Shown: positions 1 to 12,665, numbered from the stretch's first letter. The stretch: DNA of 64,000 nt from Panopea generosa (GCA_029582155.1 CM055898.1:25861245-25925244); one strand, 5' to 3'. Notes: generated by a model from the letters alone, not told the origin. Translations and numbers: made by a program.

Positions 1-26
1 GGCGTCTGGTCGGTGTCATAAGTAAC

Positions 27-318
27 AAGACAAAATAGCTAGAAAATATATACGCAGTCTTACAATATTATCAACACTGTAAGTTTCTTTATATTCTGCT
101 AAATATCGACGTATTTCTATAACCATTAAAAAGAATAAAACCAATATACGTATGTAAATAGGGATTCATTTAAAACGGAAACTTTATAGATATCTAGAAG
201 ATGTGCTTCAACACAAATAGGCTTACTTTATCAATCTAAAGTGTGCTACGGTAATAATTTAATTTCTTATTCAATCTTTTACTATATATAACTCAGGAGT
301 CTAATGAGCGTCTATTAT
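27..318 (+). repeat. ~290-bp direct repeat, copy 1
   Basis: This segment is repeated at 731-1019 with only scattered substitutions and small indels, at an offset of about 704 bp. Both copies start at AAGACAAAATAGC and run to GAGCGTCTATTA. The AT-rich spacer (319-730) has no recognisable content. The layout could be a tandem duplication with a truncated second unit, or terminal repeats of a small non-coding element. The ends do not have the TG...CA form of typical LTRs and I see no primer site, so the class is left open. Confidence 0.85.
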
Positions 319-730
319 TATTATCAACTTTATATCCTTCAAGTTAATGAAGAGTGTACAAATACATATATATTAAACAGTGAACAAAATTAATCAACAT
401 TGAAATATGAGTAAAATACAACATTTCGATATACACTCTTTTTTTCTGTGCGTCAGTAGTCGATTGTTATATATGCATACATTAACACGTATATAATACG
501 CATCTTATCATCAATATCACATAAATATTGTTATGCTTTATATATCGGTTACTCAGGTTACACCAGCGAATTGCTTCTGTTTGGTTGACACTCATTTTTA
601 TGTCCGTTTTATTATAATTTACATATTAAAAACATTTATAAGTGCACCCATATCTCACTTAGATAATTAAATCAACAAACGTGTATTGTATGAGGCGTAT
701 AGCTTTTTTATGTATAATCCATTTACCGTC

Positions 731-1019
731 AAGACAAAATAGCTAGAAAATATATACACAGTCTTACAATATTATCAACACTGTAAGTTTCTTTATATTC
801 TGCTAAATATCGACGTATTTCTATAACCGTTAAAAAGAATAAAACCAATATACGTATGTGAATAGGCATTCATTTAAAACGGAAACTTTATAAATATCTA
901 GAAGATGTGCTTCAACACACATAGGCTTACTTTATCAATCTAAAGTGTGCTATGTTAGAAATAATTTCTTAATAAATCTTTTACTATATATAATCCAGGA
1001 GTCTAATGAGCGTCTATTA
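731..1019 (+). repeat. ~290-bp direct repeat, copy 2
   Basis: This is the second copy of the segment at 27-318. Its right edge forms a perfect 9-bp inverted repeat, GAGTCTAAT at 999-1007 and ATTAGACTC at 1016-1024, around an 8-nt loop. In copy 1 the matching position continues as TATTATTATT, so the palindrome is specific to this copy or marks its boundary. Confidence 0.85.
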
Positions 1020-1150
1020 GACTCATTTAAACTTGGGGAATATCATTTTGCACAGAAATATTTTTATTTTTTATTTCTGAGATGAATCTATAGTAGCTAC
1101 AATAGCTAGAAAACGAGATCTTGCGTGAATATGCGAGCGTTCATATCATC

Positions 1151-1351
1151 TCAGATGCTTTTTCTTTGTTGTTGTAATTCTAAGGTTTTAAGTCCCTCCG
1201 CCAAGTGAGTTGCTATTTTTTCTCTACATATGTCCTTATGTACAAGAAAGGTCACACATGTTTCACGAGGTAACCAATGATCGTACAGATAACTAAATCC
1301 CGAAGGACGTGAATATGTCCTTACGTCTAAAGACTGGTTTCCTGGTCTCAT
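1151..1351 (-). CDS. Unrecognised 66-codon ORF, possible small gene or exon
   Basis: On the minus strand an ATG at 1351 opens 66 codons, ending at a TGA. An in-frame TAG lies two codons upstream, so this ATG is the first in its frame. Unlike almost every other ORF in the window it is not made of a tandem repeat, and its composition is protein-like: mixed, with His, Trp and Cys, and a charged C-terminal half (around residues 40-66) that could form an amphipathic helix ending in a Gln-rich run. I see no signal peptide or membrane segment and recognise no family. The DNA upstream is CpG-bearing and has promoter-like motifs read on the same strand (1587-1655). A short upstream ORF starts near 1421. 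A competing open frame on the plus strand overlaps it (1293-1456). It could be a real small gene, a first exon, or chance. Confidence 0.3.
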   Translation of the reverse strand: MRPGNQSLDVRTYSRPSGFSYLYDHWLPRETCVTFLVHKDICREKIATHLAEGLKTLELQQQRKSI

Positions 1352-1456
1352 TCTCGCCTATTCAAATTTCGAAAGGATCACGACTACGACGGGGTACCAG
1401 CGTCCGGCGGTCATTTTAATTTTCAAGAAAGCGTCACAAAAGCTCAAAGACCTATG
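1293..1456 (+). other. Plus-strand open frame ending at a strong splice donor
   Basis: One plus-strand frame stays open from 1293 and runs into ATG|GTGAGT with the donor GT at 1457-1458; the next codon past the donor is a stop. There is no ATG in frame and no clear polypyrimidine acceptor at its left edge, so it would have to be part of a longer exon. It overlaps the minus-strand ORF at 1151-1351, and only one of the two is likely to be meaningful. A separate 35-codon plus-strand ORF starts at 1315 and stops before the donor. Confidence 0.2.
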
Positions 1457-1586
1457 GTGAGTACTCGATCATTTACGTGTACTTCTCCACCTTTGTGAAT
1501 AATGTAGCACAATCATAGGATACAGCAGTTATAACATTTATCTTGTAAAAATCCTGTTTTGTGTACATTTTGATGCAGATCTATTC

Positions 1587-1655
1587 ATTCACGTGACAGG
1601 TCAAAACTAAATAAAGGCACATATCCCGCCACTACAGGCCGCCATTTTTATAGTG
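1587..1655 (-). promoter_or_regulatory. Promoter-like cluster, minus strand
   Basis: Read on the minus strand this has TATAAAAATGGCGGCC (1652-1637), which combines a TATA-like word with a YY1-type AAAATGGCGGC, followed by a palindromic E-box CACGTG at 1590-1595. It lies about 240-300 bp upstream of the ATG at 1351, in a locally CpG-bearing patch within AT-rich DNA. The motifs are seen directly; promoter function is inferred. Confidence 0.3.
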
Positions 1656-2274
1656 CCAACTCTGTGGGTTTCCACTTGAATTATTTTTCCAAGAGACTCA
1701 AAGCTTTAATAAAATACTATTTTAATCTTTCATTAAAGTTTCTTTTTTTATTCATCCATTCATTTAATTAATGTTTTTTTCCTTTCATTAACGACTTGTA
1801 CATAGATAGTAGCATTTGTTTCTTCTCTTTTGTATTACTTCCAATTTTACCTTTGTCATCAAATGAATTGTAACCGGTTATCAGAACCCTCCACCCCATA
1901 ACTACAATATTGTATCAAAATCTACTATATTTCTACTGTAAAACGTATGTGTCCATTTAGATTTTGTGTTGTGTTACCAAAATCCACCCCCACCACCCCC
2001 AAATTGAAATCCTGGATCTGAACCTGGTAAAGTGATTCACCTGAGTACAGACCTGTGCATGAGGTGCATGCTTTTTAAGAAGAATGTTGTTTGTGTTCTG
2101 GCTAGTTGGTTGTGATACATGTCAAGTGGATAGTTGACAATACATGAATATATAAGTGACTGTGTTGATTTTCATTGGATTGAATTTCACAGAAAATAAA
2201 TTGCGGAGTTCATTTGGAATTAAAATGGAGTGTATGCATGTTCATAGATACATATTTGCCATTATGATTATAAT
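1656..2274. other. Unique AT-rich sequence
   Basis: I see no credible ORF, tRNA-like sequence or repeat here apart from short homopolymer runs and a C/A-rich patch near 1985-2005. It separates the promoter-like patch from the satellite array. Confidence 0.5.
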
Positions 2275-5200
2275 ATGAATGTATCACAATTGTACCTAGC
2301 ATATATATTTCACAATTTACTGTGTACCCTAAATAAATGTATTACAATATACTGTGCAACCTACATAAATGTATCACAATTTACTGTGCACCCTAAATAA
2401 ATGTATAACAATATACTGTGCAACCTACATAAATGTATCACAATTTACTGTGCACCCAACATGAATATATCACACTATACTGTGCAACCTACATAAATGT
2501 ATCACAATTTACTGAGCACACTACATCAATGTATCACAATTTAATGTGTACACTATATAAATGTTTCACAATTTAATGTGCACACTTTATAAATGAATCA
2601 CAATTTACTGTGGATCCTACATAAATGTATCACAATTGTACCCAACATACTAATTACACACATCCTACATAAATGTATCACAATTTACTATGCACACTAC
2701 ATGAATGTATTTCAATATACTGTGCACAATTCATAAATGTATCACAATTTACTGTGCACCCTATTTAAATGTATCCCAATTTACTGTGTACCCAACATAA
2801 ATGTATCACAATTGTACCCACAATACTTATTACACAATTTGCTCTGCATCCTACATAAATGTATCCCAATTTACTGTACACACTACATGAATGTATCACA
2901 ATAATACCGTACATACTTATCTCACAATTTACTCTGCATCCTACATCAATGTATCTCAATTTACTGTGAACACTACATGAACGTATCAAAATTGTATCCA
3001 ACATACTTATTTCTTCACAATTTTTTGTGCACCCTACATAAATGTATCCCAATTGTACCCAACATACTTATTTCACAAGATACTGTGCACCCTACATAAA
3101 TGTATCACAATTGTATCCAACATACTTATTTCACAATTTGCTGTGCACCCTATATAAACGTTTAACAATTATATCCAACATACTAATTTCTTCACAATTT
3201 ATTGTGCATCCTACATAAATGTATCACAATTGTACCCAACATTCTTAGTTCACAATTTGCTGTGCACCCTACATAAAAGTATCACAATTGTATCCAACAT
3301 ACTTATTTCAAAATTTGCTGTGCACCCTACATAAATGCTTCGCAAATGTACCCAACATACTTATTTCACAATTTGCTGTGCACCGTACATAAACATTTAA
3401 CAATTATATCCAACATACTAATTTCTTCACAATTTATTGTACATCCTACATAAATGTATCATAATTGTACCCAACATTCTTATTTCACAATTTGCTGTAC
3501 ACCCTATATAAAAGTATAACAATTGTATCCAACATACTTATTTCACAATTTGCTGTGCACCCTACATAAATGTTTCACAATTGTACCCAACATATTTTTT
3601 TCACAATCTACTGTGCATCATACATAAATGTATCACAATTGTATCCAACATACTTATTTTACAATTTACTGTGCATCCTACATAAATGTATCCCAATTGT
3701 ACCCAACATACTTATTTCACAATTTACTGTGTATCCTACATAAATGTATCACAATTGTAGCAAACATACTTATTTCACAATTTACTGTGCACCCTACATA
3801 AACGTTTCACAATACTACCAATCATACATATTTCACAATTTATTGTGCACCCTACATAAACATATCACAATTGTACCCAACATACTTATTTCACAATTTC
3901 ATGTGCACCATACATAAATTTATCACAATTGTAGCGAACATATTTATTTCACAATTTACTGTGCACCATACATAAACTTATCACAATTATAACCAACATA
4001 CTTTTTTATTTCACGATTCACTGTGCATCTTACATAAATGTATCACAATTTTACCCAAGATCTATATTTCACAATTTACTGTGTACCTTACATCAATGTA
4101 TCACAATTGTACCCAACATACTTATTTCACAATTTACTGTGCATCTTACATAAATGTATCATAATTGTACCAAACAGACTTATTTTACAATTTACTGTGC
4201 ATACTACATAAATGAAACACAATTATTGTATCCAACATACTTATTTCACAATTTACTATGCATCCTACATAAATATATCACAATTGTACCCAACATATAT
4301 ATTTAACAATTTACTGTGCACCTTACATAAATGTAGTACAAGTGTATCCAACATACTTATTTCACAATTTACTGTGCACCCTACATAAATGTATCACAAT
4401 TGTACCCAACATACTTATTTCACAATTTGCTGTGCAACTTACATAAACGTTTAACAATTATATCCAACATACTAATTTCTTCACAATTTATTGTGCATCC
4501 TACATAAATGTATCACAATTGTTACCAACATTCTTATTTCACAATTTGCTGTGCACCCTACATAAAAGTATCACAATTGTATCCAACATACTTATTTCAC
4601 AATTTTCTGTGCACCCTACATAAATGTTTCACAAATGTACCTAACATACTTATTTCACAATTTGCTGTGCACCTTACATAAACGTTTAACAATTATATCC
4701 AACATACTAATTTCTTCACAATTTATTGTGCATCCTACATAAATGTATCACAATTGTAGCCAACATTCTTATTTCGCGTTTTGCTGCGCACCCTATATAA
4801 AAGTATCACAATTGTATCCAACATACTTATTTCACAATTTGCTGTGCACCATACATATATGTTTCACAATTGTACCCAACATATGTTTTTCACAATCTAC
4901 TGTGCATCATACATAAATGTATCACAATTCTATCCAACATTTTTATTTTACTATTTACTGTGCATCCTACATAAATGTATCCCAATTGTACCCAACATAC
5001 TTATTTCACAATATACTCTGCATCCTACATAAATGTATCCCAATTGTACCCAACATACATATTTCACAATTTTACTGTGCATCCTACATAAATATATTAC
5101 AATTGTACCTAACATACTTTTTTCACAATTTACTGTGCACCATACATAAATGTATCACAATTGTACCCAACATACTTATTTCACAATTTACTGTGCATCC

Positions 5201-7020
5201 TACATAAACGTATCACAATACTACCAATCATACTTACTTCACAATTTATTGTGCACCCTACATAAACATATCACAACTGTACCCAACATACTTATTTCAC
5301 AATTTCATGTGCACCATACATAAATTTATCACAATTGTACCGAACATACTTATTTCACAATTTACTGTGCACCATACATAAATTTATCACAATTGTACCG
5401 AACATACTTATTTCACAATTTACTGTGCACAATACATAAATTTATCACAAAAATTACCCAACATACTTTTTTATTTCACGATTCACTGTGCATCTTACAA
5501 AAATGTATCACAATTTTACCCAAGATCTATATTTCACAATTTACTGTGTACCTTACATCAATGTATCACAATTATACCCAACATACTTATTTCACAATTT
5601 ACTGTGCACCTTACATAAAAATATCACAATTGTACCAAACAGACTTAATTTACAATTTACTGTGCATACTACATAAATGAAACACAATTGTATCTAACAT
5701 ACTTATTTCACAATTTACTGTGCATCCTACATTAATATATCACAATTGTACCCAACATATATATCTAACAATTTACTGTGCACCTTACATAAATGTAGTA
5801 CGAGTGTATCCAACATACTTATTTCCCAATTTACTGTGCACACTACATAAATGTATCACAATTGTACCCAACATACTTATTTCACAATTTGCTGTGCACC
5901 ATACATAAATGTATCACAATTGTACCCAACATACTTATTTCACAATTTACTGTGCACACTACATTAATATATCACAATTGCACCCAACATACTTATTTCA
6001 CAATTTACTGTGCATCCTACATAAATGTATCACAATTTACTGTGCACACTACATGAATGTATTACAAGATACTGTGCATTCCACATAACTGTATCACAAT
6101 ATAATGTGCATCCTACATAGTTGTATAACAATTTACTGCGCACACTACATAAATGTATCAAAATTTACTGTGCACACAACATACATGTATCCCAATTTAC
6201 AGTACACCCTACATAAACGTATCCCAATTTACTATGCACACTACATACATGTATGTTTCACAATTTCCTGTGCACACTACATAAATGTATCACAATTAAC
6301 TCTGTATACTACATAAATGTATCACAATATACTGTGCATCCTACATAAATATATCACAATTTACTGTGTACTCTACATATATGTATTACAATTTACTATG
6401 CACACTACATAAATGTATAAAAATATCCCATGCACACTACATAAATGAATCACAATTTACAGTGCACACTACATAAATGTAACAAAATTTACTGTGCACA
6501 CTACATAAATGTATTACAATTTACTGTGTTCTTTACATACATGTATCACAATTTACGGTGCACACTTAATAAATGTATCACAATTTACTGCACATACAAC
6601 ATACATGAATTCCAATTTACTATGCACACTACATAGCATTATCCCAATTTAATGTGTGCCCTATATAAATGTATCACAATTTACTGTGCACACTACTTAC
6701 ATGTATCCAAACTTACTGTGCACCCTACATAAATGTATCCCAATTTACTGTGCAAACTACATTCATGTATCCTAATTTACTGTATCCCAATTTAATGTGC
6801 ACACTACATACATGTATCCCAATTTAATTTGCACCCTGCACAAATGTATCACAGTTTACAGTGCACACTTAATAAATGTATCATAATTTACTGCACACAC
6901 AACATACATGTATCCCAATTTACTATGCACACTACATAGCATTATCCCAATTTAATGTGCACCCTATACAAATGTAACCCAATTTACTGCATGTATCCCA
7001 ATTTACAGTGCACCCTAAAG
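2275..7020 (+). repeat. Satellite array 1: 32-bp unit and 32+26-bp composite unit
   Basis: The array has two modules. Module A is about 32 bp, with core CACAATTTACTGTGCAC and the word CTACATAAATGTAT. Module B is about 26 bp, with CACAATTGTACCCAACATAC and TTATTT. Between roughly 2.6 and 6.0 kb A and B mostly alternate as a 58-bp unit; outside that A alone is tandem. Larger repeats are visible. A block with TTTAACAATTATATCCAACA recurs near 3159, 3394, 4448 and 4683 (235-bp spacing within pairs). A block with CTTTTTTATTTCACGATTCA recurs at 4001 and 5466. Short ORFs in this region are translations of the repeat and are not called as genes. Confidence 0.97.
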
Positions 7021-7481
7021 GCATAGTACCACCATTGGAAAAAGGAAGTGATTCCGTGGGGTAGTCGCATAATGGCGATTATAAATAATCCTCGTTTCTT
7101 CTTCTTTAAAAATGCATTTTTCTTATTTTAATGCTGTTTTTTTTTTATTTAAATGGCATTATTGATGTATTTTTAACATTTTGATAGCATTGTCATGTTT
7201 GAATTCTGAATTTAGAAAAAAAAAAGTTGATGCTTGGAAATTGGAGTATGAATTTCGGTAGTCTACTATCACTTTGTCAACAGTGTACACACTGAGCAGA
7301 AAAAAAATCTCTTATATGACACATGACCCTTTTTTTCTCATCATATTTTGATAGTGCAGATATTGATAAACATTAAAATGTAAGTTTCACTTCTTTTATT
7401 TGTGTCTCTCTATGAATGACAAGCCTTCACACTTTTATAATTAACTATAAAATAAAGTACAAAAATCAATGGTGGGATTAT
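7021..7481. other. Unique island inside the satellite
   Basis: The satellite is interrupted by about 460 bp of non-repetitive AT-rich sequence with poly-T and poly-A runs. I see no ORF, tRNA-like head or terminal repeats that would identify an inserted element. Confidence 0.6.
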
Positions 7482-7935
7482 ATCTATATAAATGTATCAC
7501 AATTTACTGTGCACACTACATAAATATATCATAATTACCTGTGCATCCTACATAGCTGTATCCCAATTTTATGTGCACTCTACATAAATATAATCCTATT
7601 TACTTTGCACACTACCTAAATGTATCCCAATTAACTGAGCATCCTACAAAGCTGTATCCTAAATTACTGTGCACCCTACATAAATATATCCCAATTTACA
7701 GTGCACACTACATACATGTATCCCAATTTACTGTGCACCCTACATAAATGTATCACAATCTACTGTGCACACTACATACATGTATCACAATATACTGTGC
7801 ACTCTACATAGCTTTATCCCAATTTACTGTGCACATTACAGTCATAAATGTATCACAGTTTACTGTGCATTACATAAATGTATCACAATTTACTGTGCAC
7901 ACTACAAATATGTATGCCAATTTACTGTGCACACT
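7482..7935 (+). repeat. Satellite array 1, continuation (32-bp unit)
   Basis: Module-A units resume here without module B, then stop abruptly at 7935 where a minus-strand SINE begins. Confidence 0.95.
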
Positions 7936-8145
7936 AGTTTAAACTTATTTATTTTACATCGATTGTGAAACAAGTTCTTCAACTTAGGCAAATCACACTG
8001 GAAGTCTTCATGGTTAGAATAAATACTAAGCATATGCAGAAAAGTGACTTGCTCAAGGACACCACATATAGCAGTTGTGGAGGATCGAACTTACGACCCT
8101 CCGATCATGGGTTATGTGCTCTAACACTGGATCACACGCTCTGCA
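7936..8145 (-). mobile_element. tRNA-headed SINE, family C, minus strand, inserted in the satellite
   Basis: On the minus strand the head near 8140-8080 carries a tRNA-like B-box region (GGTCGTAAGTTCGATCC), followed by a body that includes GGTGTCCTTGAGCAAG, AGTACT/ATTCTAACC and a tail ending TAAATAAGTTTAAAC. The same body is at 40738-40930 on the plus strand, with related pieces at 13895, 35452 and 55641. Satellite units flank it on both sides, so it inserted after the array existed. I could not define a target-site duplication. Confidence 0.8.
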
Positions 8146-9315
8146 TAATAGCTGTATCCCAATTAAATGTTTACCCTACATAAATGTATCCTAATTTACA
8201 GTGCACTCTACAAACATGTATCCAAATTAACTTTGCACACTACATAAATATATCCCAATTTACTGTGAAAACTTCATAAATGCATCGAAATTAACTGTGC
8301 ATCTTACATAAATGTATCACAATTTACTGTGCTCACTATTTAAGTGTATCACAATTTACTGTTCACACTACATACATGTCTCATAATTAACTGTGTACCC
8401 TACATACATGTATCATAATTAAGTGTGCACACTACCTAAATGTATAAAATTTTACTGTGCACACTACAAAGCTGCATCCCAATTTAATGTGCAGCCTACA
8501 TAAAGATATCCCAATTTACTGTGCACACTTCATAAATGTATCCCAATTTACTGTGCACACTACATAAATGTATCCCAATTTACTGTGTACACTACATAAA
8601 TGTATCACAATTTACTATGCATACTACATACATGTATCCCAATTTACTAAGCACACTACATAGATGAATCCCAATTTAATGTGCACCCTACATATATGTA
8701 GTCCAATTTACTGTGCACACTACATAATTGTATCCCAATTTACTGTGCATCCTACATACATGTATCCCAGTTTACATTGCATCCTACACAAATGTAACAC
8801 AATTTACTGTGTATACTACACAAATGTATCACAATCTATTGTGCACATAACTTAAATGTATTACAATTTACTGTGCACACTGCATAACTGTATCACAATT
8901 TACTGCACACCCTACAAAAACGTATCACAATTTACTGTAAATTCTGCCTTGATGTATCACAATTTACTGTGCACATACATAAATGTATCACAATTTACAG
9001 TGCACCTACATAAATGTATCACAATTTACTGTGCATTCTACCTAAATGTATCACAATTTACTGTGCACCCTTCATAAATGTATCCCCAATTTACTGTGCA
9101 TTCTACCTAAATGTATCACAATTTACTGTGCACCCTACATAAATATATCACAATTTACTGTGCACCCTACATGAATGTATCACAATTTACTGTGCACACT
9201 ACACAAAAGTATCCCAATTTACTGTGCATTCTACCTAAATGTATCACAATTAACTGCACACTACACAACTGTATCACAGTACACTGTGCATCCTACATAA
9301 TTGTATCACAATTTA
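8146..9315 (+). repeat. Satellite array 1, right part (32-bp unit)
   Basis: More than 30 module-A units follow, with frequent variants of the CTACATAAATGTAT word. It ends at a short ATATATATGCATG junction. Confidence 0.95.
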
Positions 9316-9574
9316 GCTAGCATATATATATGCATGATGTATTAGGGAAATTGCTTTTAGTCATTTTGAAAAGTCCTGATATACTTTCTTTAAAAACCAA
9401 GAAATGGTAGTTTTTATGTCATTTTATGCTAACAGTCAATTGGTTAACTTATCCTCTCTTTCCTGGAATCCTGGAAGGTGATGCTGGTATTTAGGCATGT
9501 ATTCAACTTTAAAATGTTTAAACCAGTCTTGTTGTATGTTTTTTTAGCGTTGTTTTAGCATTTTTATGTCATAT

Positions 9575-9795
9575 CACAATGGTGTCTACTTGAGTAAGTG
9601 CTGCCATGTGATTAATAAGTTTCGTATCATGCTGCAGACACATGTTATGATATCCCATCCAGTCACATTATACTGACACTAAGCTGACCAGACCTAGAAC
9701 AAGTGAGGAAGTACCAATTTTCAAGCCTTTGGTATGAACCACGACCTTCCGCATGTGAGACTGATGCTGTACCACTAGACCAGTGCTGCGGTTTT
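9575..9795 (-). mobile_element. tRNA-headed SINE, family D, minus strand
   Basis: Read on the minus strand, the head has CTGGTCTAGTGGTACAGC (A-box side) and GGTCGTGGTTCATACC (B-box side), so it is tRNA-like. The body contains AGTATAATGTGACTGGATGG and TGTCTGCAGCATGATAC. This is the only copy I see in the window. It directly abuts the 46-bp array, so the array begins at the SINE's 5' side. Confidence 0.65.
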
Positions 9796-9808
9796 AAATT
9801 AAAGACTA

Positions 9809-12283
9809 ACTTTCACATTGGTAAGGCGTATATAAGGTTGTGGGTATACAGTATACTTTCACATTGGTAAGGCGTATATTAGCTGTGGGTATACAGTATA
9901 CTTCCACATTGGTAAGGGGTATATTAGGCTGCGGGTATACAGTATACTTCCAATTTGGTAAGGCGTATATTAGGCTGCAGGTATGCAGTATACTTCCACC
10001 TTGGTAAGGGGTATATCAGGCTGTCGGTATACAGTATACTTCCACCTAAGTAAGGGGTATATCAGGCTGTAGGTATACAGTATACTTCCACCTTAGTAAG
10101 GGGTATATCAGGTTGAGGGTATACAGTATACTTCCACATTGGTAATGCGTATATTAGGCTGTGGGTATACAGTATACTTCCACATTTGTAAGGGGTATAT
10201 TAGATTGCGGGTATACAGTATACTTCCACATTGGTAAGGCGTATATAAGGCTGCAGGTATGCAGTATACTTCCACCTTGGTAAGGGGTATAACAGGTTAT
10301 GGCTATACAGTATACTTCCACCTTGGTAAGGCATATATTAGGCTGTGGGGATACAGTATACTTCCACCTTGGTAAGGCATATATTAGGCTGTTGGGATAC
10401 AGTATTCTTCCACCTTGGTAAGGGGTATATTGGTTGTGGGTATACAGTATTCTTCAACCTTGGCTAAGCATATATTAGGCTTTGGGTATACATTATACTT
10501 CCACATTGGTAAGGTATTTATTAGGTTGCGGGTATACAGTATACTCCCACATTGGTAATGCGTATACTAGGCTGTTGGGAAACAGTATACTTTCATGTTG
10601 GTAAGGCATATATTAGGCTGTTTGGATACAGTACCCGGGTATACTTCCACCTTGGTAAGGGGTATATTAGGTTGTCGGTATACAGTATTCTTCAACCTTG
10701 GTAAGGCATATATTAGGCTTTAAGTATACATTATACTTCCACATTTGTAATACGTATATCAGGTTGTTGGTATACAGCATTCTTCCACCTTGGTAAGGGG
10801 TATATTAGGTTGTATTAGGTTGTGGGTATACAGTATACTTCCACTTTGGTTAGGCACATATTAGGCTGTGAGTTTACAGTATACTACCACTTTGGTAACG
10901 GGTATATTTTAGGCTATGGGTATACAGTTTACTTCCACCTTGGTAAAGTGTATATTAGGCTGTGGGTATACAGTATACTTCAACATTGGTAAGGGGTATA
11001 TTAGGTTGTGGGTATACATATACTTCCACATTGGTAAGGCGTATATCAGGTTGTGGGTATACAGCATACTTCCACCTTGGTAATGGGTATATTAGGCTGT
11101 GGGTATACAGTATACTTCCATCTTGGTTAGGCATATATTAGGCTGTGGGTATACAGTATACTTCCACATTGGTAAGGCATATATTAGGCTGTGAGTTTAC
11201 AGTATACTTCACCTTGGTAAAGGGTATATTTAAGGCTGTGGGTATACAGTATACTTCAACCTTGGCTAAGCATATATTAGGCTTTGGGTATACATTATAC
11301 TTCCACATTGGTAAGGGGTATATTAGGTTGTGGGTGTACAGTATACTTCCACATTGGTAAGGGGTATATTAGGTTGTGGGTATACATATATATCCACATT
11401 GGTAAGGCGTATATCAAGTTGTGGGTATACAGTATACTTCCACCTTGGTAAGGGGTATATTAGGCTGTTGGTATACACTATACTTCCACATTGGTTAGGG
11501 GTATATTAGGTTGTGGGTATATATATTCTTCCACATTGGTAAGGGGTATATTAGGTTGTGGATATACAGTATACTTCCACATTGGTAAGGGGTATATCGG
11601 GTTGTGGGTATATATTTACTTCCACCTTAGTAAAGCATATATTAGGCTGTGGGTATACAGTATACTTCCACATTGGTAAAGTGTATATTAGGCTGTGGGT
11701 ATACAGTATACTTCCACATTGGTAAGGGGTATATTAGGTTGTGGGTATACATATACTTCCACATTGGTAAGGCGTATATCAGGTTGTGGGCATACTGCAT
11801 ACTTCCACCTTGGTAAGGGGTATATTTGGCTGTTGGTATACAGTATACTTCCACCTTGGTAAGGGGTATATTAGGCTGTTGGTATACACTATACTTCCAC
11901 ATTGGTTAGGGGTATATTAGGTTGTGGGTATATATATACTTCCACATTGGTAAGGGGTATATTAGGCTGTGGATATACAGTATACTTCCAAATTGGTAAG
12001 GGGTATATCAGGTTGTGGGTATAAAGTATACTTCCACCTTGGTAAAGCGTATATTAGGCTGTGGGTATACAGTATACTTCCACATTGGTAAAGTGTATAT
12101 TAGGCTGTGGGTATACAGTATACTTCCACATTGGTAAGGGGTATATCAGGTTGTGGGTATACAGTATACTTCCACATTGGTAAGGGGTTTATTAGGTTGT
12201 GGGTATACAGTATACTTCCACATTGGTAAGTGGTTTATCAGGTTTTGGGTATATAGTATACTTCTACCTTAGTAAGGCATATA
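9809..12283 (+). repeat. 46-bp minisatellite array
   Basis: There are about 53 tandem copies of a 46-bp unit with core GGGTATACAGTATACTTCC, which contains an imperfect palindrome (TATACAGTATA), followed by a TTGGTAAGG word and TATATTAGGCTG. Units vary mainly at the GGTAAGG and TTAGG positions. ORFs across it on both strands are repeat translations. Confidence 0.97.
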
Positions 12284-12285
12284 TT

Positions 12286-12334
12286 GATTTCTTTGTGGCT
12301 GAGTGGTCTAAGGTGCTGTTGCCTACAGGGCTTG
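12286..12334 (+). mobile_element. SINE family B head fragment
   Basis: The word GGCTGAGTGGTCTAAGGTGC matches the A-box half of a tRNA-Leu-like head, as in the fuller family B copies at 29938 and 30791. Only the head is present, right after the 46-bp array. Confidence 0.5.
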
Positions 12335-12454
12335 AAATTTCTTATAAAAGCTATTCATCCTCCCTTTCTAACATTTTTAATTGAATGCTTAAAATCAAAG
12401 AAATATTAAGGTCAGTTTCTTAAATATTACTTGTCCTGACCAAATATTCACTCA

Positions 12455-12665
12455 TCATGGCGAGCGGACTAGTGGAATTTTTCAGCCACTGATCTCTCAC
12501 TGCTAAGGTTGTGGGTTTAAGCCCAGTTAGGTTCAAAAGATTTACTTGAGAAAGTCTGCCAGTTACTTGTAGAAGGATTGTGGTTCTACTCAGATTCATT
12601 CTAAGGTCTTCCTCCTCTAATAAACTGAATATACTAAATAAACCCTGCTGTATTGAAAATTGTCT
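12455..12665 (+). mobile_element. SINE family B, diverged copy
   Basis: The family B landmarks are in order: the TCTCACTGCTAAGGTTGTGG B-box region, TTACTTGTAGAAGGATTGTG, a CTACTCAGATTCATTCT box, and a CTTCCTCCTC/AAACTGAATAT 3' part. The tRNA-like head is badly decayed. The minus-strand ORF over this copy is incidental. Confidence 0.7.

Noticed and set aside
4781..6636. Many Tyr/Cys/His/Asn-rich ORFs of 60-96 codons in several frames
   Set aside because: They are translations of the 32/58-bp satellite; frames shift from unit to unit and no start or splice context supports them.
2275..9315. A CRISPR-like array of short regular repeats
   Set aside because: Units are head-to-tail without unique spacers, and the genome is eukaryotic in character.
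11145..11902. ORFs of 62-86 codons on both strands
   Set aside because: They read the 46-bp minisatellite; equal openness on both strands points to repeat artefact.
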